A DNA stretch of 64,000 nt, from the NCBI RefSeq assembly GCF_011046735.1, contig NZ_CP049258.1:5660001-5724000 (forward strand), given 5' to 3'. Position 1 is the first letter of the stretch. Each line of letters begins with the position of its first letter. Both the position numbers and the translations under genes were made by a program. This stretch comes from Nordella sp. HKS 07 (GTDB lineage: Bacteria; Pseudomonadota; Alphaproteobacteria; Rhizobiales; Aestuariivirgaceae). The notes below the pieces were generated by a model, which worked only from the letters and a program-made list of their open reading frames with translations, did no database searches and had not been told where the DNA came from. Shown piece by piece: positions 26,390 through 36,063 of the stretch.

Positions 26390-29300
26390 GATATTGTCGC
26401 ATGGCTCACCGATCTTGGTTTGGAGCGATACGCCGAGCACTTCGCGGCAAACGAAATCGATGAGACCACCCTGCGGGCCCTCGACGACGAGGATTTGAAG
26501 GAGTTGGGAGTGTCGGCACTCGGCCATCGCAAGAAGCTCGTTTTGGCCATTGCGGAGTTGGGCAGATCCAGTTCGGAGGGGGGTCCTGCCGTTGCCGCAG
26601 GTATTTTGGACGGCGCCCGTCGTCAGGTTACCGTGCTGTTCGCCGACATTTCGGGTTTTACCCGACTCTCTCGCGAACTCGGCGCGGAAGCGACCCACGA
26701 TCTTTTGAACCGCTATTTTGGCGTCGTTGACGGAATCGTCGAAGGCTATGGCGGCACCATCGACAAGCACATTGGCGACAACGTCATGGCGGTCTTCGGG
26801 GCACCGAAAGCTCATAGTGACGACCCCGAGCGTGCAGTGAGGGCGGCATGCGAGATCCACGAAGCTGTTTCCAGATCAGGAAATGGCGCCCTGGAGGCGC
26901 TGCGTGTCCATATCGGAATTGCCAGTGGCCAAGTGGTGGCGAGCGGCACCGGCAGCGACGCCCACCGGGAATATACGATCACCGGAGATTCAGTAAACCT
27001 GGCCTCGCGTCTGCAGGATGTGGCGCAAGCAGGCGAAACCTGGGTGTCTGAATCTCTCCAGCGTGCAATCGGTAGAATGGCAATCTGCGAACGAATGGTC
27101 GAAATTGAGGTCAAGGGCTTCGCGCAACCGGTCAGAGCCGGACGACTGGTGGGGTTGCGGAGCGAGTTGGATGAAAGCGATTCCATTCCGTTTGTCGGCC
27201 GTCGCAGCGAAATGGCACAATTTATAAGCATCCTGACGAATTGCCGGGATACGGGCAACGGACAGACGATCTATGTTAGGGGCGATGCCGGCATCGGGAA
27301 GACGAGGCTGATAGCCGAACTGAAGCGTCTCGCTGAGGAGCAGGAATTTGCATGTCACATCGGGTTTCTTCTCGACTTCGGCGTGGCCAGAGGTCAGGAC
27401 GCAATCCGGTTGATCGTCCGGAGCCTGTTAGATTTTGCTCCATCCAGTGACTTAAAAGCCCATGATGCTGCCGCAGCCAGAGCCGTTGCCGAAGGACTGG
27501 TCGGCGCCGAGGCTCGCATCTTTCTGAATGACCTGCTTGGGCTTCCCCAGCCACCGGATTTGGCTGGCATTTACGATGCAATGGACAATACGAGCAGGAA
27601 TGATGGGAAACGTCGGACGGTAGTAGGTCTGGTGCGAGCAGCGGCCGCGAAGCGTCCGGTCGTAATTGTCGTCGAGGATTTGCACTGGGCCAGCACAATG
27701 GAGTTGCGCCATCTTGCCGCGTTGGCTCGTGCAGTAAATGACATCCCGGCACTCCTCGTCATGACATCCAGATTCGATGGTGACCCGATCAATCAATCTT
27801 GGCGCGCAGCTGCCGGGAACGGGACTCTTACAACGATTGATCTCGGACCTCTGCGACAGGCCGAGGCATTGGAACTGGCAGCAGGGTTTTTTGATGCCGG
27901 CAATCGCCTCGCCTTAGACTGCGTCGAGCGCGCCGAGGGCAACCCTCTCTTCCTTGATCAACTGTTGCGCAACGCACAGGAGGCCGATGCCGCCGAGTTA
28001 CCTGCTTCAGTTCAAAGCCTGGTCCAGGCTCGCGTCGATCGACTAGGACAAGCAGACCGATTGGCATTACAAGCCGCTTCTGTAGTCGGACAGCGGTTCA
28101 CGCCTGATGCGGTAGCGCATCTGATCGACGACCCGCTTTACGACTTTGAACCACTGCTGCGCAATTCACTGATACGTCCGGAAGGTGATGCGTTCCTTTT
28201 TGCGCATGCGCTGATACGTGACGGTGTCTATTCATCGCTGCTCACCGCACGGCGAAATGTGCTGCATCGGCTCGCCGCAGATTGGTTTCGCAAATCCGAT
28301 CCCATACTGCGGGCTGAACATCTCGACAGAGCAGAGGATGCCGCGGCCGCTGAGGCCTATCTGCACGCGGCAAAGGCGGAACTCCATCAATTCCATTTTG
28401 AGCGAGCGGCGGGGCTGGTAAAGCGCGGATTGGAGATTGTCAGAGATTTGTCAATGCGTTATGACCTTACTTGCCTTCATGGAAATATCCTCCGTGAATT
28501 GGGTGAGGCCGAGAAATCAATCGAGGCATTCGAAAATGCACTTGAGACAGCGGGGAGCGATTCACAACGTTTGACGGCCTGGATCGGCCAAGTTGAAGGC
28601 ATGCGTATCGCTGATCGGTACGACGAGGCCCTTTCGGTGTTGCGCAGGGCGGAATCCGTAGCCTCTGCAGATTGCCAAGCCGGCCAACTTGCACAAATCC
28701 ATTTCCTCCGTGGCAATATCTATTTTCCAATGGCCAATATCGATGGCTGTCTGGAACAGCATGAGTTGGCGCTAAAATTTGCCCAGGATGCTGGATCAGC
28801 CAAAGCAGAAGCCCGAGCGTTAGGGGGCTTAGGCGACGCGCACTATCAGCGCGGCTATATGATTACTGCAAACCAACACTTCCGTAAGTGTGTCGATTTG
28901 AGTCGGGAGAATGGATATGGCCGTATCGCCTTGGCCAATCTCTATATGATCGGTTACACCGCCCGATATGCAAACCGCTTGCAAGAAGCTCTGAAAATCG
29001 CCCTTGAGACGATCGACGCCGCAACTACCGTTGGAAACCGCCGTGCCGAACTGGGTGGAAGATTCCTGGCTTTTACAATTCTCGTCGAAATGGCGGAGTT
29101 CGGCTCCGCTCAAAAGGAAATCACGGAGGCTGAGATCCTCCTCGAGCGTTTAGGGCCAAGAAGGTTCGAGGCTCAGCTACTTATCTTTCGTTCAATAGTA
29201 TTGCGCTCCGAGGGGCGTCGTAATGAGGCGATAGGGGCATGTACCCGTGCAATACAGATTGCTCGCGATACTGGCCTCGCGTTTGTTGGGCCTTGGGCAA

Positions 29301-29677
29301 TGGCAGAATTTGCGGCGAATATTGGAGATCCCAAAGCCCGAAGTGAGGCTCTGGCAGAGGGCGAGCGCACGCTTGCAGCTGGCGCAGTCAGCCATTGTCA
29401 TTTCCACTTCTACACCACGGCCATGGAGGCATGTCTTCAAAGCGGCGAATGGGACGAAGTCAATCGTTATGCTGGCGCGCTTGAGAGTTTCACGCGGCCG
29501 GAGCCTTTGCCTTGGTGCGATTTCTTCATTGCGAGCGGTCGGGCCCTGTCTCGTTACGGGCAAGGGCAACGTGATGAAGAAATCAGAAACCAGCTGCTGC
29601 GTCTCCAGCGCACTGCATCGGATGCGGGACTACGCTTGGCCAATCGGAGAATAGAGGCAACACTTGCCGCCTGGTAG
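26390..29677 (+). CDS. SAM - class III cyclase - AAA ATPase - TPR protein
   Basis: A 1095-aa protein from the ATG at 26390, which places the SAM domain at the N-terminus (DIVAWLTDLGLERYAEHFAA, LKELGVSALGHRKKLV). About 75-250 is a complete class III cyclase domain: VLFADISGFTRLS (metal Asp), IDKHIGDNVMAVFG, YTITGDSVNLASRL. A P-loop ATPase follows (VRGDAGIGKTRLIAEL; Walker B VVIVVEDLHWAS), then TPR-like helices to the end. All catalytic cyclase positions are present. The architecture is that of cytoplasmic soluble-adenylyl-cyclase-like proteins; the trigger is unknown. Confidence 0.92.
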   Translation, partial: DIVAWLTDLGLERYAEHFAANEIDETTLRALDDEDLKELGVSALGHRKKLVLAIAELGRSSSEGGPAVAAGILDGARRQVTVLFADISGFTRLSRELGAEATHDLLNRYFGVVDGIVEGYGGTIDKHIGDNVMAVFGAPKAHSDDPERAVRAACEIHEAVSRSGNGALEALRVHIGIASGQVVASGTGSDAHREYTITGDSVNLASRLQDVAQAGETWVSESLQRAIGRMAICERMVEIEVKGFAQPVRAGRLVGLRSELDESDSIPFVGRRSEMAQFISILTNCRDTGNGQTIYVRGDAGIGKTRLIAELKRLAEEQEFACHIGFLLDFGVARGQDAIRLIVRSLLDFAPSSDLKAHDAAAARAVAEGLVGAEARIFLNDLLGLPQPPDLAGIYDAMDNTSRNDGKRRTVVGLVRAAAAKRPVVIVVEDLHWASTMELRHLAALARAVNDIPALLVMTSRFDGDPINQSWRAAAGNGTLTTIDLGPLRQAEALELAAGFFDAGNRLALDCVERAEGNPLFLDQLLRNAQEADAAELPASVQSLVQARVDRLGQADRLALQAASVVGQRFTPDAVAHLIDDPLYDFEPLLRNSLIRPEGDAFLFAHALIRDGVYSSLLTARRNVLHRLAADWFRKSDPILRAEHLDRAEDAAAAEAYLHAAKAELHQFHFERAAGLVKRGLEIVRDLSMRYDLTCLHGNILRELGEAEKSIEAFENALETAGSDSQRLTAWIGQVEGMRIADRYDEALSVLRRAESVASADCQAGQLAQIHFLRGNIYFPMANIDGCLEQHELALKFAQDAGSAKAEARALGGLGDAHYQRGYMITANQHFRKCVDLSRENGYGRIALANLYMIGYTARYANRLQEALKIALETIDAATTVGNRRAELGGRFLAFTILVEMAEFGSAQKEITEAEILLERLGPRRFEAQLLIFRSIVLRSEGRRNEAIGACTRAIQIARDTGLAFVGPWAMAEFAANIGDPKARSEALAEGERTLAAGAVSHCHFHFYTTAMEACLQSGEWDEVNRYAGALESFTRPEPLPWCDFFIASGRALSRYGQGQRDEEIRNQLLRLQRTASDAGLRLANRRIEATLAAW

Positions 29678-29739
29678 GGGCGGGCGGTCGGGCCGCTTCA
29701 GCAACACCTAACTCCGATGTTCCTGATGGCAGGTGTACT

Positions 29740-29816
29740 CAGGTCTGCTTCTGGCCCTAAGCGGACATCGGAGGCGATGGCGTGAAACGTCTGCTTTTGA
29801 CCCAAAGGGGACATTG
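29740..29816 (+). repeat. Dispersed repeat motif pair
   Basis: Two tandem motif copies: GGTCTGCTTCTGGCCCTAAG then CGGACATC, and CGTCTGCTTTTGACCCAAAG then GGGACATT, separated by about 30 bases. Same core as 14259, 17671 and 26054. Confidence 0.65.
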
Positions 29817-29842
29817 GCTGCTTGGGATTTGTTAGCGGCAAG

Positions 29843-31306
29843 CTACTCAACCAGCTCGAAATCTGGCAGCTTCCAGCTGCGGTCAAAATAGGCCTGTTCC
29901 GGGCCATAAAACCTGAAATAGGCAAACCAAGCCTTGTCCGGAAGCGTCTCGATCCAGTTATTCTCGAACCCCGCAGGGGCTTTGGGACCCACATAGAGAT
30001 CGACTGTGCCATCGGCATTCTTCTTCAGGGTTTCCTTGCGCGAGGAGATGTCGGAGACCTGCGTGCGGTTGTCGAGTGGGATGCGGTCATAGGTGTCGTA
30101 GATGGTCAGCGACCAGAAGTTCTTTGCCGGCGGGCCCGACGGCACGCGCAGACGGTATGTCTTGCTGCCGTCGAACCAGTTGTTGTCCTTGTCCTTGTAG
30201 GCGCCGAGATAGGCCGAACCGACTCCGGGCGTGGTGCTGACCATGCCCCCCGAGGCCGTCACCGCCTCGTAGAAATAGTCCGTGCGCTCGTCGAGCTCGG
30301 TGTAGTTCGGACGCTCCTGGCTCGGGTCGAACATTAAGACGTAAGCCCACTTGGCATCGTCGCGATAGTAGGAATCAGGGAAACGCTTGGCGAAGGAGAT
30401 GTTCATCGACATCAATTCGCCCATCACGGCGCCGTCGGTAAGCAGCTTCGTCGAACGCTCGTCCGGCTTGAACGACTTGCCCTTCTCGATGCCGAGCGGC
30501 GCCAGCATTGCCATCATCATACGGTCGCGCGCATCGATCGGCTCCTGCTGCATGTATTCGTCGAAGCGCTCCCAGTAGGCCATTCCCCGCGGCTGCACCT
30601 GTGACCACTTCTTGCCCCCAGCGCTGCGGCTCAGCTGCTTTGGCGGATTGTCGCGCTGGGCATAAGGGTAAATGCGGAAGCCCTTTTGGGCGACGGCGAC
30701 ATTCTCAGGCCCGGGATCGAGTACGCGAACGCCGGCGAAGAAATTGTTGGTTGTCACCGGCACCACAAAATACCCGGCCGTGTCTGCCGGCGGGGCTTGC
30801 CCGGGACCGATCAGCAGGAACTTGCCACCCTTGCCTTTGTCGGGTCCGACCTGACCAAGGTCGGTCATCGGCCGCTGCCAAAAATCCATCACCATCCCGC
30901 CCATGTTCGCAGCAGGAAGCTCAACAACGACTGGCCCCTTCGCCAGATTTCCGAAAGTGATCAGATAGGGCGTTGTCATATTGGGCGTGAGGATGCCCAT
31001 CTTGTCCTTGAACTCGGCGTAGAGAACGGTCTCGTTTTCGGCAGCGCCTATTTCGTTCAGATGGGCGTACTTCCATTCCGCCATGGCGACGAAGGGGATC
31101 GCCCAGATGTAGCACTGCGTCGCGCGCTGGAAGTCCATCTGGTCATAAAGGCGACGCTCCTCGTCGGCATTGGCAGGCAGGCCGAATTGCAGCTTGACGT
31201 CGCCGATTGGTGTCTTGACTGTCTCGACCGGCGCCGCCCAGACGACCGACGACACCTGACCCGCCAACGCGGCCGCAAGCGCCGCAACTATCAATCCCGT
31301 TCTCAT
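29843..31306 (-). CDS. DUF1254/DUF1214 secreted protein
   Basis: A 487-aa protein with a signal peptide (MRTGLIVAALAAALAGQV, cleavage near 24). The N-terminal DUF1254 part (YDQMDFQRATQCYIWAIPFV) and C-terminal DUF1214 part (VPSGPPAKNFWSLTIYDTYD, DLYVGPKAPAGFENNWIETL) are in the usual order. The family is periplasmic and of unknown biochemical function. It lies 64 bp after a paralog in the same direction. Confidence 0.88.
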   Translation of the reverse strand: MRTGLIVAALAAALAGQVSSVVWAAPVETVKTPIGDVKLQFGLPANADEERRLYDQMDFQRATQCYIWAIPFVAMAEWKYAHLNEIGAAENETVLYAEFKDKMGILTPNMTTPYLITFGNLAKGPVVVELPAANMGGMVMDFWQRPMTDLGQVGPDKGKGGKFLLIGPGQAPPADTAGYFVVPVTTNNFFAGVRVLDPGPENVAVAQKGFRIYPYAQRDNPPKQLSRSAGGKKWSQVQPRGMAYWERFDEYMQQEPIDARDRMMMAMLAPLGIEKGKSFKPDERSTKLLTDGAVMGELMSMNISFAKRFPDSYYRDDAKWAYVLMFDPSQERPNYTELDERTDYFYEAVTASGGMVSTTPGVGSAYLGAYKDKDNNWFDGSKTYRLRVPSGPPAKNFWSLTIYDTYDRIPLDNRTQVSDISSRKETLKKNADGTVDLYVGPKAPAGFENNWIETLPDKAWFAYFRFYGPEQAYFDRSWKLPDFELVE

Positions 31307-31369
31307 GGCTATGCTCCATCGTTGAGTTTTGGAGGTGCATGCGCCGTGAACAGCGCCGCACGCGCCCCC

Positions 31370-32920
31370 TCAGTTCACCTTTTCGATGTCGCCGGGCTTC
31401 CAGCTCTTGTCGATTGCGGCCTCAGTCGGGCTGTAGAGCCGCAGGATCGCGAAATAACCCTTGCCCGGAACGGTCGCGAGCCAGTTGGATTCCGGCTTAC
31501 CGGCGGGTGGGGTTGGACCCAGGTAGATCACGGTGGAGCCATCAGGTTCCTGGACTGGCTTGTCGCGCGAGCCCTTAGACGGAAATGGTTGGCCGTTGGC
31601 AAGGCCCGAAGCGTTCTCCGCCTCGTAGAGCGTGACCGACCAGAAATTAGCCGCTGGAACATTGGGTGGGAGTTTCAGTGTGTAACTCGCCCCACCCGAG
31701 AGAGGTATCCCGCTGGCGTCGGTGAAGCCGACCATGTATTTCGCGCCCTTGCCAGGAATCTGCGAGATCATGCCTGGGCTCCACGCATAATAGTCGGTGA
31801 AGAACCAAGTACGCGCATCAAGGTCGCGATAGCCTTCGGCACTGCGGTTCCACTCAAGATCCAGTGCTCCGCCGGGATTGTCCGGGGTGCCGTCGGCGAC
31901 GGGGTTCACCCATTGCCGATCTGGATACATGCGGAAGGACCGTCCACCGACCTCACTCTGGATTCCGATCACGCGGCTTGTTTTGTAGGCTGTCTTTGCG
32001 GCCCTATCGAGAATGGTGCGGGTGTGCTCGTCCGGCGTGAACGGCTTACCCTTGACTATGCCGATGGAAGCAAGCATTCCCAACCAGTCCTTGTCGGCTA
32101 GCCACGGACCTTCACTGTCGACCAGAGCCTTGAGTTGATCGAAGACACCGCCGTCGCTGGCCGGCAGCATGTTGGCCGCCACGCCGGAGGCATCCGGATA
32201 TTGCATCGGCTTAGCGTTCGCCTCGCCGCCGAGCGGGTAGATCTTCGCTTGCTCCATCCGGTCCACAGCGGGTTTCAGGTTGGCAGGGTCCTGATAGAAC
32301 GAGCGGAGGAACACGAGGACGTTATTGGTGCCTGACCGATACACGAAATAGCCGTCCGGTATCGGTCCGTCGTAGCCTGGTGGCAGGATGAGGAACTTGC
32401 CACCCTTACCGCCGTCCGGTCCCGGCAAACCGACATCTCCGAAGAACGCGCGGCCGTCGATGGTCGGGCCGGGAATCGGCCTTTGCCAGAAGTCGAGCAA
32501 AATTCCCTGCAGTTCGGGTGGGGCCTCGAACACGATCGGTCCATCCTTGCCCAGGTCGAGGTAACCCATCGCGTAGATGACGTCGCTGTTAGGTGTGGTC
32601 ACGAGCGTCTTGGGGTCGAGGCGCTTCTTCCAGACAGGCAGCACATTGTAGCCGGCGCCGAAGACCTTCTTCGAGCCGACCTTCATGCCGAGCGTGTTGA
32701 TGAGTGGCATTGCCCACAGGTAGGTCTGTGTGGCGCGCTGGAAGAGCAGTTCGTCCTTCAGCAGCTTGGCGGTCTCGGCGGTTGGGCGATTTTCCGAGAA
32801 GGGTGCATCTGCGAGCGCGTCATAACGACTTGACTGGGCCTGCGAAATCGCGATTGGGCTAGCAGTCATTGCAAGGACAGCTAGGCCCAGCGTCACTAGT
32901 CCGTTTAGTGTAATGGACAT
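31370..32920 (-). CDS. DUF1254/DUF1214 secreted protein, paralog
   Basis: A 516-aa protein. The start at 32920 is chosen because GGAGGGAGAG lies just before it and a signal peptide (MSITLNGLVTLGLAVLAM) begins there. It has the same two-domain layout as the downstream gene (ELLFQRATQTYLWAMPLI; LPPNVPAANFWSVTLYEAEN; STVIYLGPTPPAGKPESNWL). The tandem pair probably forms an operon. Function unknown. Confidence 0.88.
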   Translation of the reverse strand: MSITLNGLVTLGLAVLAMTASPIAISQAQSSRYDALADAPFSENRPTAETAKLLKDELLFQRATQTYLWAMPLINTLGMKVGSKKVFGAGYNVLPVWKKRLDPKTLVTTPNSDVIYAMGYLDLGKDGPIVFEAPPELQGILLDFWQRPIPGPTIDGRAFFGDVGLPGPDGGKGGKFLILPPGYDGPIPDGYFVYRSGTNNVLVFLRSFYQDPANLKPAVDRMEQAKIYPLGGEANAKPMQYPDASGVAANMLPASDGGVFDQLKALVDSEGPWLADKDWLGMLASIGIVKGKPFTPDEHTRTILDRAAKTAYKTSRVIGIQSEVGGRSFRMYPDRQWVNPVADGTPDNPGGALDLEWNRSAEGYRDLDARTWFFTDYYAWSPGMISQIPGKGAKYMVGFTDASGIPLSGGASYTLKLPPNVPAANFWSVTLYEAENASGLANGQPFPSKGSRDKPVQEPDGSTVIYLGPTPPAGKPESNWLATVPGKGYFAILRLYSPTEAAIDKSWKPGDIEKVN

Positions 32921-33251
32921 GGCTCTCCCTCCTATCGGGGAACGCAGTCCTCCGTCCCTATCGGGGCATGCAGCGATTATCTGCCTGAAGAACCGACGCT
33001 GCAAGTTGGATCAAGGGCCCAATGAGAGCGATTCGACCCGGCTTCCGGACGGCAGTCCGGTCGAGGCACCGCGCAACTTCTGGATCTCGCATGACCGCTG
33101 TTGGCCCGTCGCGGCCAGGGCCAGTCAAACTGGATTGAAAAAGCTCGCTGCACTTCCGGGTCTAGTCCTATGACGCCCGCACTCTTTCTAAGCGCCGATT
33201 TGAGAATGCCCATTGCCAGAGCCTCTGCCTTCGACACCCCAGATGGCGTGT

Positions 33252-33713
33252 TCAGGAACGGTGGACGAGCACGGGAATGTTGCTGTGTGTCAGGACCTTC
33301 ACCGTCTCGCTTCCCAAGACAATCGCTGAGATCCCTCGCCGCCCATGTGAGGCCATGACGATGAGATCACAACCCCTGCCTTCAGCCGCTTCGATGATTG
33401 CCGCATAGGGATGTTGGTGCTCGATTTGGACAGTCTCGCAGACCACACCCTTCGCTCTTGCAACGCCCCCGGCGGCCTCCAGGTATCTCTTTGAGTGTCC
33501 ATGAAGAAATTCATGAACAAAGTCGGCCGCGCCGGGAATATCCACAACGGGTGTGGGGTCGGACTCCATGGAATGAAATGGGATCGCAACCGTAAGGACG
33601 GTCACATTGGCACTAAGGACCGCGGCGAGCGCCATGCCATGTTCAATAGCTTTTTGTGAAAGCTCAGAACCATCAGTTGGGATGAGAATATGTTTGTACA
33701 CCAGATGCTCCAA
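33252..33713 (-). CDS. Universal stress protein, single domain, ATP-binding type
   Basis: A 153-aa UspA-fold protein: YKHILIPTDGSELSQKAIEH at the first strand-helix and DLIVMASHGRRGISAIVLGS then ETVKVLTHSNIPVLV at the end, containing the G-2x-G-9x-G-(S/T) nucleotide motif. UspA-type ATP binders act as stress signalling proteins. It is the first of seven Usp loci in the island. No FNR-type box is seen directly upstream. Confidence 0.92.
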   Translation of the reverse strand: MEHLVYKHILIPTDGSELSQKAIEHGMALAAVLSANVTVLTVAIPFHSMESDPTPVVDIPGAADFVHEFLHGHSKRYLEAAGGVARAKGVVCETVQIEHQHPYAAIIEAAEGRGCDLIVMASHGRRGISAIVLGSETVKVLTHSNIPVLVHRS

Positions 33714-33968
33714 CTAGCTTTGACGCACTATAGAACGGTCTCACTTCCGTAAGCGAAGTCAAGTTTTTGGCTTCAATTGCCCTCTCATTAGCAGCCTGCG
33801 CTTGATGTGCTCCGCCGTCCAGAACAATAATGGCGATTTTGGTTGCAGCTAGGGCTGCGGCGCTGAGGTAATGGCCTATCTGGTCGTGGCGTCGACCCGC
33901 GCGGGGCCATTTCGTCTGGGCGAGCATTTCTGATGCATCACATCCGGACAGACTTTCCGCACTGGGGA

Positions 33969-33982
33969 TTGATCGTGATCAA
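33969..33982. promoter_or_regulatory. FNR/FixK-type box (DUF1488 copy 1)
   Basis: TTGATCGTGATCAA, a perfect 14-bp palindrome of the FNR/FixK class, 62 bp before the start of the broken DUF1488 gene. It lies 20 bp outside the left edge of the duplicated segment, so copy 2 lacks it. Confidence 0.8.
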
Positions 33983-34002
33983 GGAAAGTCGACGGATGGT
34001 TG

Positions 34003-34864
34003 GGCTTACTGCGTCCAATATGAACATGGAAGAAGGGAAGGGACATGGGTCAGCTCGCTTTCCTGGATGAAGACAGGCGGTTTGACGGGCAGTGCATCCG
34101 CTTTATGGGGATCGACGGCAAGGAAGAGGTGATTTGTGGGGTGACGACCGCGGCGCTCAAGGAATGCGACCCTCTCATGCAGCGTCACGGTCTCATTCCG
34201 TCGGAAGCATTTTGAGAGGCTCATCGTCGCCATCCACGATGCCGCGCGATCCAAATACGAGCGCGGCGAGTTCGAACCGGAGGGTAGCGTGCGGATCGTG
34301 GTTCATCGCCGCGATCTCTCCCCCTGAAGCGCTAATGGAAAGGGCGATGGACCGGTGGCGCGGGTCCTGAAGATTCAGCCGCCCTAGATGCCAGATCTTG
34401 GTAAGTCCAGCCCCCGCGGAGCCCGTCGAATCGATGCTTAGTCGGAGCGTCTGAGGAGGGCCAGCACAGCACCTACGTCGTGGCTATTTCGGCAAATGAT
34501 ATCCCTGACCTTGGACTGAAGTTGAATGGCTAGCCAGACTCCGCCTCACCGCACATCAGCGTCCATCCGACAGGCGCCATTTGCATCCTTGATCGGCCAT
34601 AGTCGACGGACTGTCGCATGGCGCCGACCTCGCTCGCAATGACGGAGATGGCGCGACGATCGGGTTCTTCTAATGCGATACGAAGACCGGCAGCGAAAAT
34701 TGGCGCAGCAAATCCCGGGTCACACCGCCGAACAAGGTTTCACGAAAACGAGAATGGCTATAGGCGCCGGCGACGATCATGTCAGCATCCTCCATACACC
34801 GGGAAGCAAACAGCGCCTCGATGACCGACAATTCCCCTGTATCGGGCCATGGCTCCGTTTCCGC
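34003..34864 (+). repeat. Segmental duplication, copy 1 (862 bp)
   Basis: Aligned by eye with 47025-47897. The length difference is exactly 11, explained by one deletion at 34211-34213. Some ten substitutions lie in the first 260 bp; the following roughly 600 bp appear identical. It contains the broken DUF1488 gene, 340 bp of noncoding DNA and the 3' end of a Usp gene. Confidence 0.92.
34045..34327 (+). pseudogene. DUF1488 family protein, broken by an 11-bp deletion
   Basis: It starts MGQLAFLDEDRRFDGQCIRF like the intact 97-aa gene at 47067. After SEAF the frame meets TGA at 34213-34215 because 11 bases (TTCGAGGCGTT in the intact copy) are missing between short T-runs. The remaining 3' homology continues to 34327. 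It has the FNR-type box at 33969 upstream, unlike the intact copy. Confidence 0.88.
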
Positions 34865-35449
34865 CGTAATGCCGTGGGTTAGGAGATGGTCACAAAGCAT
34901 CTTGATATCTGCATCATTCCTGTCCGAGGGTGGGTCAAACGCGAAAACCGACACCCTTTGTGCCTGCGCAAGGATCGGCATCGCATCGTGTACGGCCCGC
35001 GTGGCCTGGCTGCTCGGAGACCAGGCAATGACGACATTCTGCATTATTGGTTTCGATGTCCATCGATGCGGTAGCACAATCATTGGCACGCCCGACGAAA
35101 TCAAGACATCTTCGGGAATTGCCGAGAGGATCTTGCCCGCAGCCTGCCTGTTGGGCTGTGTCGCAATGAGCAGGTCTGCATAGTGCACGTAGAAGTCCTT
35201 CCAGCCAGCCGATTCCCGCTCAACAATCTTGAACCGACTGCTTAAGCCCGCCGCCCCAGCCTTGGATTCAAACGATTCTCCCACCCTCCTTGCCCGCTCA
35301 GACCACTCGCCCTCAAAGGCAGCCGCTGAGCTGACATCCACGCCCGTGAGCTTTGCATCGTGCGCTTTCGCGAGCGAGATCGCGATGTCCAAACGGGCAT
35401 CGTTATCGCGCGAGCCGTCGAGAAAGACGAGGATATCTCTGTAGCTCAT
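34670..35449 (-). CDS. Universal stress protein, two-domain
   Basis: A 259-aa protein. The first Usp domain starts MSYRDILVFLDGSRDNDARL; the second has NVVIAWSPSSQATRAVHDAM and ends DMIVAGAYSHSRFRETLFGG, VTRDLLRQFSLPVFVSH. The glycine-rich nucleotide loop is replaced by YSHSRFRETLFGGVT, typical of the tandem Usp proteins of this island. The ATG at 35449 follows GGAGCCTTTC. A FixK-type box lies 56 bp upstream. Its 3' 195 bp lie within the duplicated segment. Confidence 0.92.
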   Translation of the reverse strand: MSYRDILVFLDGSRDNDARLDIAISLAKAHDAKLTGVDVSSAAAFEGEWSERARRVGESFESKAGAAGLSSRFKIVERESAGWKDFYVHYADLLIATQPNRQAAGKILSAIPEDVLISSGVPMIVLPHRWTSKPIMQNVVIAWSPSSQATRAVHDAMPILAQAQRVSVFAFDPPSDRNDADIKMLCDHLLTHGITAETEPWPDTGELSVIEALFASRCMEDADMIVAGAYSHSRFRETLFGGVTRDLLRQFSLPVFVSH

Positions 35450-35505
35450 GAAAGGCTCCTCCAAAAAAACTAAGGTGAATGAAAGCCAAGCCGGGCGTCG
35501 GCGGA

Positions 35506-35519
35506 TTGATCCACATCAA
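35506..35519. promoter_or_regulatory. FNR/FixK-type box (Usp 34670-35449)
   Basis: TTGATCCACATCAA, TTGAT-N4-ATCAA, 56 bp before the Usp start codon on the minus strand. Confidence 0.8.
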
Positions 35520-35745
35520 GAATCGTGGAAAATAGTGCGAAATTGGGTCGTAATCGGCTCCTCTCGGACCACCCGTGGAGCGCTGTTAAGGGTGCGCTTT
35601 CGCCCAATCACATCAAGGGAGGGCGCTGTCCGCGCTAAAAGATCGCCGGCGAGCACGAGCTCCAGGACATCTTCCGCAGGCGGCTTCGCCTGGCCAACCC
35701 GGTTATCGAGCGATATTTCAGTGGGTATGGGTGTTTTTCGACTTA

Positions 35746-36033
35746 TGAACATCAGACGTCTCGAAGCCGATGAGTGGCAGCTAAGCGTGACCTTCGCCTG
35801 GCCGCGCTTAAGGAGAGCTCAGCGGCATTCGCCAGCAGTCTTGACCGGGAACTCGACCGCTCAGAGGCGGAGTGGCGCGCCTGGCCCCGAGACGGAGCGT
35901 ATTTTGCCGCCTTCGATGACTCCCAGTCACCTATCGGTATTGCAGGCTGCTGGATTCAGCCGGGACCGGACCCAGTCGCCCATCTGATCAGCATGTGGGT
36001 TGCGCCATCGGCGCGGCGGGCCGGCGTCGATTG
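35746..36033 (+). pseudogene. GNAT acetyltransferase remnant
   Basis: It starts MNIRRLEADEWQ, then shifts frame; the frame from 35774 gives KRDLRLAALKESSAAFASSL, PIGIAGCWIQPG and HLISMWVAPSARRAGVD. This is the N-terminal two thirds of a GNAT fold; in intact proteins the segment continues GvG..L.., the acetyl-CoA loop, which is lost here. One indel near 35780 and a 3' truncation. Confidence 0.7.
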
Positions 36034-36063
36034 GTATTGGGTCTCTCTGCCGCCTGCGCAGGA

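Noticed and set aside
30686-32101. 471-aa plus-strand frame over the DUF1254 genes
   Set aside because: Antisense shadow of two genes with signal peptides and conserved domains.
33714-33790. FNR-type box before the single-domain Usp at 33713
   Set aside because: Half-sites TTGAC and GTCAA are present but not at 14-bp spacing.
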